From JAKLHL01 sp964411885 (GTDB lineage Bacteria; Bdellovibrionota; JAFGOL01), in assembly GCA_964411885.1 (NCBI GenBank), contig CAYPMK010000057.1, positions 1 to 5,423 on the forward strand: a stretch of DNA of 5,423 bases, given 5' to 3'. A model generated the notes under the pieces. The model had not been told where the DNA came from. It saw only the letters and a list, made by a program, of their open reading frames with translations, and ran no database searches. Position 1 is the first letter of the stretch. Each line of letters starts with the position of its first letter. Positions 1 to 5,423 of the stretch are shown one piece after another. The position numbers and the translations under genes are program-made.

Positions 1-1775
1 CTTCTTAGTTCGGCTTTTCTTAATCTTATATTAGTAGGTGTTACCTCTACCCATTCGTCTTCGTCTATCCACACTACTGCTTCATCAAGGTCCATGGCTT
101 TTATCTCTATTAGCTTGGTTGAGTCATCAGAACCAGAGGCTCTCATATTGGTAAGTTTTTTTGACTTTGTTGCGTCTGCATTAAGATCGTTAGCTCTGTT
201 GTGTTCTCCGAATATCATGCCTTCGTATACTTTTTCGCCTTCTTTAATGAATAATTTTCCTCTAGCCTGAAGATGAAATAGTCCGTACTGTACACTAACA
301 CCGGGCCTGTCTGCTATGAGTGCACCGTTTTTTCTGCTAAAATGTTTTCCCATATATGGTATGTAGCCTTTAAGACTACTAGAAAAAACTGCTTCTCCTT
401 TTGTTAAGGTTAACATTGGTGAGCGTATGCCGAACAATCCCCTCGTTGGTATAGAAAAACTAAGCCTTACTCTAGAGGAGGCGTGCATGTGTTCCATGCT
501 TTCCATTCTAGCTCCTCTTTCTGATAATATCTGTGTTACAGCCCCAACAAAACTATCTGGTACGTCTATGGTAAGCGTTTCTTCTGGCTCTAAGAGTTGA
601 CCATCTTTTTCTAGTGGTATTATCTCTGGACAACCAAGCATGAACTCGTAACCTTTACGACGTAATTCTTCGAACAATATAACTAATTGTAGCTCTCCTC
701 TGCCTTTTAATAGGAACACTTCTGGACTTTGTGTTTTTTCCATCTTGAGTGATACGTTGTTCTGGCAGGCCTTTTCTAATAATTCCTCTAATTTTTTAGT
801 GGTAACGTAAGTACCTTCTGTTCCCGCCAAAGGTGATGTGTTTACAGATATCCTCATTGCAACTGTAGGTGGATCAACTTTTAGTCTTGGTAAACTAACT
901 GGATTTTCTACAGCAGAAATGGTGTCACCTATGTTAACAGCTTCAGCCCCAGAGATCAGCGCAATGTTGCCTGCAGATAATTCATCTACACGTTCTGTTT
1001 TAAGTCCTGCGAACTTTTCAATAGAGGTTACAGCGAATTCTTTTATTTGGTTCTCTTCATTTATGATTACTAATTTTTGGTTAATACTAACAGTCCCTGA
1101 TTCTATTCTTCCTACGGCCACTTGCCCCATGAAAGAATTGTACATTCTATTAGCTACCAACATACTGAATGGCTTGTCTTGATCCACTTTGGGTGCTGGG
1201 AATTCGCTTATTATAGCGTCCATTAATTCATTAAAATCTTCAGTTTTTTTATTCTTATCAGAGCTTGCCCAACCATTTTTAGAGCTGGCATAGAAGGTTT
1301 TGTAATTAAGCTGTTCTTCGTCTGTACAAAGATCATAGAAAAGTTCCATTATTTTTTCTTCTACTTCTTCTATTCTAGCATCTGGTCTATCTACTTTGTT
1401 TATAACGACGATTATTTTTATATTCTTCTCTAATGCTTTTTTGAGTACGAATCTTGTTTGAGGCAGTGGTCCTTCTGAGGCATCAACTAAAAGTAAGGCT
1501 CCATCTACCATGAATAAAGCTCTTTCTACCTCTCCACCAAAATCAGAGTGTCCGGGTGTGTCGACGATATTTATATTTATTGCCTTCCAGGTGAACGAAG
1601 CATTCTTGGCTGTAATGGTTATTCCTCTTTCTTTTTCTAGTTCGCCAGAGTCCATTACACGTTCTTCAATTTCTTGATGTGCCTTAAAAACACCTGAGTT
1701 CTTGAACAAACGATCTATTAGTGTGGTCTTGCCATGGTCTACGTGTGCGATTATCGCAAGGTTGCGGATCTTCAT
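1..1775 (-). CDS. typA: Translational GTPase TypA/BipA, C-terminal end cut off by the window edge
   Basis: Ribosome-associated GTPase of the EF-G/LepA class; in the known family it acts in ribosome assembly and in cold, stress and virulence adaptation. I translated it end to end and found 591 uninterrupted codons with no frameshift. The GTPase domain is complete: P-loop AHVDHGKT (residues 10-17), switch I with EKERGITI (47-54), VDTPGH (71-76), NKVD (126-129) and a G5-like SSK (164-166, where SA[K/L] is usual). An EF-Tu-like domain II follows from about 202, EF-G domain III from about 301, the EFG_C domain from about 395, and the TypA-specific C-terminal domain from about 484, with KKLTNMRAS and WVEVTPTNIRLRK near the end. 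That last motif lies close to the C-terminus in the family, so only about 15-25 residues are missing. The ATG at 1775-1773 gives the standard start MKIRNLAIIAHVDHGKT and follows AAGGAA at 7 bases. One oddity is GRGELQL at 358-364, where GRGELHL is usual. Identity is very secure. Confidence 0.97.
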   Translation of the reverse strand, partial: MKIRNLAIIAHVDHGKTTLIDRLFKNSGVFKAHQEIEERVMDSGELEKERGITITAKNASFTWKAININIVDTPGHSDFGGEVERALFMVDGALLLVDASEGPLPQTRFVLKKALEKNIKIIVVINKVDRPDARIEEVEEKIMELFYDLCTDEEQLNYKTFYASSKNGWASSDKNKKTEDFNELMDAIISEFPAPKVDQDKPFSMLVANRMYNSFMGQVAVGRIESGTVSINQKLVIINEENQIKEFAVTSIEKFAGLKTERVDELSAGNIALISGAEAVNIGDTISAVENPVSLPRLKVDPPTVAMRISVNTSPLAGTEGTYVTTKKLEELLEKACQNNVSLKMEKTQSPEVFLLKGRGELQLVILFEELRRKGYEFMLGCPEIIPLEKDGQLLEPEETLTIDVPDSFVGAVTQILSERGARMESMEHMHASSRVRLSFSIPTRGLFGIRSPMLTLTKGEAVFSSSLKGYIPYMGKHFSRKNGALIADRPGVSVQYGLFHLQARGKLFIKEGEKVYEGMIFGEHNRANDLNADATKSKKLTNMRASGSDDSTKLIEIKAMDLDEAVVWIDEDEWVEVTPTNIRLRKAELR

Positions 1776-1782
1776 TTAGTTA

Positions 1783-1788
1783 TTCCTT
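1783..1788 (-). promoter_or_regulatory. Ribosome binding site of typA
   Basis: AAGGAA on the minus strand ends 7 bases before the typA ATG. The match and spacing are good and support the chosen start. Confidence 0.7.
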
Positions 1789-1789
1789 G

Positions 1790-1818
1790 AATATAAAGTT
1801 AAGGTCGAGCATAGATAA
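1790..1818 (-). promoter_or_regulatory. Possible typA promoter
   Basis: In the 71-bp gap upstream of typA the minus strand carries TATATT (1795-1790, 5 of 6 to the sigma-70 -10 box). A poor -35-like TTATCT (1818-1813, 3 of 6) lies 17 bases upstream. Transcription would begin just ahead of the ribosome binding site, giving a very short leader. TypA could instead, or also, be read through from the nupC operon, since I see no terminator in this gap. AT-rich sequence produces such matches by chance, so this is only a candidate. Confidence 0.22.
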
Positions 1819-1846
1819 CAGGTTTAGTGCTCTATAGCAAGATATT

Positions 1847-2377
1847 TTAATTGCAACAGAACATATCATCTCCACCATCTCTTGGTTTAAAAGGTTGTGG
1901 AGGTATTATGTAGCTTTTATCTGTCATGTCGTCTGCGATATGACCAACAATAAGGTTTTTTGGTTTTATTAAATTTATGGCTTGTTTAGAGGCTATTAGG
2001 CAGAAAAGATTTATTTCTTTTATGTTCAGCTCTTTTGCTACTTCTACTACTGTGTTCCCTGTTGCCACCCAAGCATCAACCAAAAGAGGTTTTTTGAACT
2101 CAGGCACTTTTTTATAGTTTATCTCTATACTAAGGTCTTCTCTTCTTCTTGCAGATACAAATCCCATTTTTTTATTACTCATTTTATATAGTTTTAAGGC
2201 CATTGGAAGTGCGGCTCTAAGTATGCATATTATGCCGTCAAATTCAAGGTTTTCGAACTTGTTGCTAAGTTTATATGAGTCTTGTGTGTAGGTACATAGT
2301 TGTTCATAAAGATCAAAACCAAGTATATTGTTATCCAAACATTTTAATGCCTCTTTGTGACTTGCTATTATTTGCAA
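1847..2377 (-). CDS. upp: Uracil phosphoribosyltransferase-family protein, short and divergent
   Basis: Probably a cytosolic salvage enzyme converting uracil plus PRPP to UMP plus diphosphate. The 176-residue protein has the UPRTase-type elements in order: ILRAALPM (52-59, compare ILRAGL.M), a basic GFVSARRRED (72-81), the PRPP loop LVDAWVATGNTV (99-110, compare LLDPMLATGGS), and a C-terminal YIIPP...RDGGDDMF (156-173, compare YIVPGLGDAGDRLFG). It is shorter than the usual roughly 208 residues, mainly at the N-terminus. The uracil-binding tail carries extra residues (PQPFKPR) and ends in CCN. The start is TTG at 2377-2375, chosen because AGGAGGT lies 5 bases upstream and the homology begins soon after. 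It lies 16 bases downstream of the nucleoside transporter stop, so the two are almost certainly one operon. Pyrimidine context favours uracil as substrate, but the altered tail leaves another base possible. Family membership is firm, exact substrate less so. Confidence 0.8.
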   Translation of the reverse strand: MQIIASHKEALKCLDNNILGFDLYEQLCTYTQDSYKLSNKFENLEFDGIICILRAALPMALKLYKMSNKKMGFVSARRREDLSIEINYKKVPEFKKPLLVDAWVATGNTVVEVAKELNIKEINLFCLIASKQAINLIKPKNLIVGHIADDMTDKSYIIPPQPFKPRDGGDDMFCCN

Positions 2378-2382
2378 ACTAC

Positions 2383-2389
2383 ACCTCCT
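2383..2389 (-). promoter_or_regulatory. Strong ribosome binding site deciding the TTG start of the phosphoribosyltransferase
   Basis: AGGAGGT on the minus strand sits 5 bases before TTG (2377-2375), inside the 16-base gap after the nupC stop. The first internal in-frame ATG codes for M59, inside the conserved ILRAALPM motif, so TTG is the credible start. Confidence 0.8.
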
Positions 2390-2393
2390 GTGT

Positions 2394-3635
2394 TTATAGT
2401 ATTATGCCCGCTATACACGCCATCATAAAACAAGATAAAGTTCCGCCGATCATTCCGTAAAAGGCAAGCTTTGCTATTTCTTGTCGTCTTTCTGGTATTA
2501 GTGTTGCAAGGCCACCTATTTGTATGGCCGTAGAACTTATGTTTGCAAAACTGCATAATGCATAAGTTGCTATGGCGGCAGACCTTGGACTTAGTTCAGC
2601 TTGTATTCTTGCAAGGTCTAGGTAGGCAATGAATTCGTTGAGTATGAATTTTTGTCCTATTAATTGTCCAACTTTAAGTACGTCGTGTGATGGTACTCCC
2701 ATTAACCATGCTAGAGGAGCAAAAACATATCCCATTATTCTTTCCATACTTAGCCCGTCTATGTTTACTAAAGAGCCTAATCCACCAAGTAGTGAGTTGA
2801 AGAGGGCGATGATTGCAATTATCGCAATTAACATTGCTATGATGTTTATAAAAAGTTTTATTCCGTCACTTGCTCCCTGACATATTGAATCCATGAAGTT
2901 TGCTCCATGGTATTCTGTTCCTAGTTTTACATTGTCGTCTTGTTTAGATCTTTTTTCTGTTTCTGGTATCAATATTTTAGACATAATTAGTGCCGCAGGA
3001 GCTCCCATAAAAGATGCCGCAAGAAGATGTCCGGGATTTATTCCAAGCCTTATATAGACTATGAACACCGTTACTGCCATGGTGCCAAAGCCTGTGGTCA
3101 TAACAGCCATTAGTTCTGATCTTGTTAGTTTGTGCAGATATGGCCTTATGATGAGAGGAGCTTCTGTTTGTCCGTACCAAATGTTTGCTACTGTAACAGA
3201 GGCTTCTGCTCCTGTGATGCCCATTATTTTTTGCATTATTTTTCCAAGTTTTGAAATTATGAAAGGCATTAATCGTATGTGATACAGCAAAGCTATCAAT
3301 CCAGAGATGAATACTAATGTGGCACACACAGATACAGCGAATATAAAAACATTCTCTGCTCCAAAACTTCTTCCTAGTACGTCTATGTTGGCTAATGGAC
3401 CAAAAACAAATTTAGCACCTTGTGCACTATATTCTAAAAGATATTCAGATGCCTTACTCGTCCAAGTAAAGAAAGAACTAGCTAAAGGACTCTTGAACAC
3501 CAAGAGCGCTATTACAAATTGTATTCCTACTCCAGTTAAGATTATTCTTGGACTTATGGCCTTTTTGTTTTTACTTAGTAGTATTGCAATACCTATAAAG
3601 AAGAGCAGACCTAAAAAACTTATTATTCTTTCCAA
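2394..3635 (-). CDS. nupC: NupC-type concentrative nucleoside transporter (CNT family)
   Basis: Inner-membrane symporter that takes up nucleosides, driven by sodium or protons in this family. The 413-residue length is typical of bacterial CNTs. Diagnostic motifs are all present: GQTEAPLIIRPYL (155-167), TRSEL (171-175), SFMGAPAALIMSKILIPETE (208-227), LNEFIAYLDL (332-341), YALCSFANISSTAIQIGG (358-375) and PERR (381-384). Compared with the Vibrio cholerae CNT, the nucleoside-contacting residues appear conserved: Q156-T157-E158 in the GQTEAP hairpin, E334 in NEF, and N365 and S368 in FANISS. Hydrophobic segments run throughout, including three at the N-terminus and one at the very C-terminus. 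One segment, TTGFGTMAVTVFIVYI (180-195), departs from the usual ATIAGSV-like sequence. The start is TTG at 3635-3633: an in-frame TAA lies 12 bases upstream, the first internal ATG is at residue 123, and AAAGGAGGT lies 5 bases ahead. It is the first gene of a unit with the phosphoribosyltransferase, which suggests uridine as a main substrate. Confidence 0.94.
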   Translation of the reverse strand: MERIISFLGLLFFIGIAILLSKNKKAISPRIILTGVGIQFVIALLVFKSPLASSFFTWTSKASEYLLEYSAQGAKFVFGPLANIDVLGRSFGAENVFIFAVSVCATLVFISGLIALLYHIRLMPFIISKLGKIMQKIMGITGAEASVTVANIWYGQTEAPLIIRPYLHKLTRSELMAVMTTGFGTMAVTVFIVYIRLGINPGHLLAASFMGAPAALIMSKILIPETEKRSKQDDNVKLGTEYHGANFMDSICQGASDGIKLFINIIAMLIAIIAIIALFNSLLGGLGSLVNIDGLSMERIMGYVFAPLAWLMGVPSHDVLKVGQLIGQKFILNEFIAYLDLARIQAELSPRSAAIATYALCSFANISSTAIQIGGLATLIPERRQEIAKLAFYGMIGGTLSCFMMACIAGIIL

Positions 3636-3640
3636 GGAGC

Positions 3641-3649
3641 ACCTCCTTT
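3641..3649 (-). promoter_or_regulatory. Full-length Shine-Dalgarno sequence deciding the TTG start of nupC
   Basis: AAAGGAGGT on the minus strand closely matches the 16S anti-Shine-Dalgarno complement and lies 5 bases from TTG (3635-3633). It has the same AGGAGGTG-N4-TTG layout as the next gene of the operon. Confidence 0.85.
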
Positions 3650-3707
3650 ATGTGTTTTTCTACTCTTTTTATTGATTTAAGTCATTAAGGAATATATTTT
3701 ATTTGTT
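3650..3707. promoter_or_regulatory. Divergent promoter region between nupC and the uridine phosphorylase
   Basis: Only 72 bases separate the two divergent starts, so promoters for both units should lie here or reach into the coding ends. Minus strand: TATATT (3696-3691, 5 of 6 to -10) would give a leader of about 50 bases before nupC, but I see no convincing -35 box upstream of it. Plus strand: TTGATT (3672-3677) and TATTTT (3695-3700) are each 4 of 6 to consensus with a 17-bp spacer, which would place the start of transcription at or next to the phosphorylase ATG. The two -10 candidates overlap. I see no clear operator palindrome. The presence of promoters follows from gene layout; the exact boxes are guesses. 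Confidence 0.4.
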
Positions 3708-4589
3708 ATGAAAATACAGAATATTAACAGGTCCTATTTGGATAAGGTGCTTGCTGGTGAGCTTGTAGACCACTTGTATCATCTTGGAATATCTAGTGCA
3801 GATGACTGTCTTAAAAAAATGAAAGATCTTAAGGCTGTTGTTATGGCTGGTTCTGGACAAAGAATAGCAAGGATGGCTAATGCTTGGCATGAAAATAATA
3901 AAGACGGTGTTTTTTTTAAATTTCCCAAAGACGAAAGATTCACTATTTTTTATAGTAGTGGGGTTTTATTTTGTTCTCATGGCATGGGAATGCCAAGTAC
4001 TTCTATAGCACTGCATGAGTTGATGAAGTTAGTGTACTACGTAAAAAAAGGTTCTATACAGGATATTGATAAAGTTTTTTGGTGCAGAGTTGGTACTAGT
4101 GGTGGGCTTGTTGAACCGGGTACTGTCGTTGTTACTACACAGGCCTTATGCCCAGACCTTAAACCGTATAGACTTTTTGTTTTAGGAAAAGAACAAAAGT
4201 TTGATCCAAATTTTCCTATAGATACAGTAGAAAAAATAATTACCGCTAATGTTAATAGCAAAGTGCCTTTGATAACAGGAAAAACTATTGGTGGGGATTG
4301 TTTTTATATTGAGCAGAATAGAATAGACGGTGCAATTAGCTTTTGTGACGATAAAGAAAAACTTAAATGGCTTAAAAAGATAGAAAAGGCTGGAGTTAAA
4401 AATATAGAGATGGAGTCCCCCGTTGTTGCGGCCTTTTTGAACCACTGGGGCTTTTCGACTTTTGCAGTTATATGCTGTATTCTTGTTAACAGGACAAAAG
4501 GTGATCAGGTAAAAGCTACCAAGGATGAGCTAGACCGATACAGCCTTAATGCAGAAACAGTACTTTGGAATTACTTGAACACTTTGTAA
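3708..4589 (+). CDS. udp: Uridine phosphorylase of the eukaryote-like (UPP1/UPP2) type
   Basis: Cytosolic enzyme splitting uridine with phosphate into uracil and ribose-1-phosphate (nucleoside phosphorylase family I). The 293-residue protein resembles animal UPP1/UPP2 more than the roughly 250-residue enterobacterial Udp. Matching blocks are VVMAGSGQRI (44-53), SHGMGMPSTSIALHELMKLVYY (SHGMGMPS at 90-97), CRVGTSGGLVEPGTVVVTTQA (RVGTSGG at 127-133), FYIEQNRIDGA (199-209), KNIEMES (231-237) and LVNRTKGDQV (259-268). Likely active-site residues by motif alignment are R52, R77 and R127 for phosphate, T130, Q203 and R205 for uracil, and E234-M235-E236 for ribose. Nothing essential appears missing. 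ATG at 3708 is the only usual start: an in-frame TAA precedes it at 3678-3680. The Shine-Dalgarno is poor (AAGG is 17 bases away), unlike its neighbours. It is divergent from the nupC unit, whose products supply its substrate and use its product. Uridine rather than a purine nucleoside is inferred from the similarity to UPP and from context. Confidence 0.92.
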   Translation: MKIQNINRSYLDKVLAGELVDHLYHLGISSADDCLKKMKDLKAVVMAGSGQRIARMANAWHENNKDGVFFKFPKDERFTIFYSSGVLFCSHGMGMPSTSIALHELMKLVYYVKKGSIQDIDKVFWCRVGTSGGLVEPGTVVVTTQALCPDLKPYRLFVLGKEQKFDPNFPIDTVEKIITANVNSKVPLITGKTIGGDCFYIEQNRIDGAISFCDDKEKLKWLKKIEKAGVKNIEMESPVVAAFLNHWGFSTFAVICCILVNRTKGDQVKATKDELDRYSLNAETVLWNYLNTL

Positions 4590-4592
4590 GCA

Positions 4593-5423
4593 TCAAAGGA
4601 TAAGGATTAAGCCGGCTATCATACTTAATATAGAACCAATAAAATATTTATTAGGAAGTTTTTTATTACGCCAATGTTCGTAGATAGAAGAAAATATAGG
4701 TGCTGTATTTGCCAATGCGGCTATAACCGCAGGGTTGTCAGAGTGTGATATTGCATATAAATATAAATAAAAACCTATGAAGCCTGCAAAAAATACAGCG
4801 CTAAGAACTGTAGCCTTGGTTTTTGTACTCAATCCTTTTGTTCCTACGGGGATTCTTCTAAAATAATTATAGATCAAAAGAAGTATGATGGCAGGAAGAA
4901 CTCTGTATAGGTTTGCGGCCATTGGATCCATTGTTGGTGCAGTCATAAAGGCTTTTTTTATAAAGACTGTTCCCAGAGCCTCTATGTTTAATCCAAAGAT
5001 AGCGATAATAAAAATTAGAATTGAACCAGAACCGTAACGCTTTTTTTCTAGTGCTAAAAAGAACAAACAAAGGAGTAAAAATATTAACCCCAGCAGTTTG
5101 TTTGTTGAGAGAGTTTTATCTAGAATAAAATATGAGTAGATAGCTACCATCGACGGTACGAAGGCAGATAAGATAAGTATCCTTGATGGACCACTCTTTG
5201 CTAGTGCGTGGTGAGTAATAAGATCTGAAAGAAAATAAACCAACGAACCACTTAATGCTAACCATAATATTGCTTCTTTTGAGACGAGGACATTTCCAAT
5301 GATTACTGAGGATATTAAAAAGCATACAAATACTATTATGCATCTATAGAGATTAAACCTGCTGACGCCCAATTTGTTTATCATACTTGCATAACCGTGG
5401 GACCATAAACCCCACATCATTGA
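4593..5423 (-). CDS. EamA/DMT-family membrane transporter, N-terminal end cut off by the window edge
   Basis: Inner-membrane permease of the drug/metabolite transporter superfamily; members export or exchange metabolites, amino acids or nucleobases. The substrate cannot be read from this sequence. About ten hydrophobic segments fall into two similar halves (about 1-125 and 132-275, counted from the ATG at 5420), as expected for a tandem EamA repeat. The first half has ALAKSGPSRILILSAFVPSM (72-91), and the second has SDNPAVIAALANTAPIFSSI (227-246) followed by IGSILSMIAGLIL (261-273). The acidic residue usually found after the P-x-x segment is D101 in the first half and E248 in the second. The frame stays open to the window edge (TCA codon at 5423-5421). 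Family proteins usually have several residues before the WG motif, here at residues 3-4, so the real start is probably just outside. It ends in TGA at 4595-4593, three bases from the convergent phosphorylase stop. No clear partner gene is visible. Confidence 0.85.
   Translation of the reverse strand, partial: SMMWGLWSHGYASMINKLGVSRFNLYRCIIVFVCFLISSVIIGNVLVSKEAILWLALSGSLVYFLSDLITHHALAKSGPSRILILSAFVPSMVAIYSYFILDKTLSTNKLLGLIFLLLCLFFLALEKKRYGSGSILIFIIAIFGLNIEALGTVFIKKAFMTAPTMDPMAANLYRVLPAIILLLIYNYFRRIPVGTKGLSTKTKATVLSAVFFAGFIGFYLYLYAISHSDNPAVIAALANTAPIFSSIYEHWRNKKLPNKYFIGSILSMIAGLILIL

Noticed and set aside
838..1182. Plus-strand open frame of 114 codons inside typA
   Set aside because: It is antisense to the fully conserved TypA domains II and III, has no recognisable domain, and is explained by codon bias of the real gene.
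1814..1836. GAGCA...TGCTC inverted repeat between typA and the phosphoribosyltransferase, considered as a terminator or operator
   Set aside because: The stem is only about 5 bp with a long loop and no following T run on the minus strand, so it could arise by chance.
2977..3327. Minus-strand 116-codon and plus-strand open frames within nupC
   Set aside because: They overlap the conserved transporter in other frames, are rich in residues typical of shifted reading (His, Ser, Asn), and have no family resemblance.
3307..3675. Plus-strand 122-codon frame running from nupC into the intergenic region
   Set aside because: Mostly antisense to the N-terminal membrane segments of nupC; no ribosome binding site or domain. 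It reads as a shadow.
3636..3707. Riboswitch or PyrR-type attenuator ahead of the pyrimidine genes
   Set aside because: The whole gap is 72 bases, with no stable nested stem-loops or terminator visible, so there is no room for a known pyrimidine attenuator.
3910..3917. Run of eight T in the uridine phosphorylase gene, possible phase-variable slippage site
   Set aside because: The run encodes part of Val-Phe-Phe in an intact frame and is unremarkable in AT-rich DNA; nothing suggests a second reading frame is used.

Overview
The window is an AT-rich stretch (about mid-to-upper 30s % GC by eye) of a bacterial chromosome, densely packed with five protein genes. The genes are of bacterial type: a TypA/BipA translational GTPase, a NupC-type nucleoside transporter and an EamA transporter, with Shine-Dalgarno sequences in front of most starts. 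I cannot name the taxon from sequence alone. I see no RNA genes, insertion sequences, CRISPR arrays, phage genes or long repeats. No gene-free stretch exceeds 75 bases.

Layout from left to right: (1) minus-strand typA, whose C-terminal end runs off the left edge (1-1775); (2) a minus-strand, short and atypical uracil phosphoribosyltransferase-family gene (1847-2377); (3) minus-strand nupC-like nucleoside transporter (2394-3635), 16 bases upstream of gene 2 and almost certainly co-transcribed with it; (4) a 72-bp divergent promoter region; (5) plus-strand uridine phosphorylase of the type best known from animals (3708-4589); (6) a minus-strand EamA/DMT transporter converging on it with only 3 bases between the stop codons and running off the right edge (4593-5423).

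The three central genes read as one functional unit. NupC would import uridine. The phosphorylase would split it with phosphate into uracil and ribose-1-phosphate. The phosphoribosyltransferase would join uracil to PRPP to give UMP. This is a complete short route from external uridine to UMP, arranged as a divergent pair of transcription units. TypA (ribosome biogenesis and stress adaptation) and the EamA transporter (substrate unknown) are neighbours with no evident mechanistic link.

I did not find a clearly new system. The points most worth a second look are the animal-like phosphorylase, the divergent short phosphoribosyltransferase, two consecutive TTG starts with the same strong ribosome-binding-site layout, and the very compact divergent and convergent junctions.
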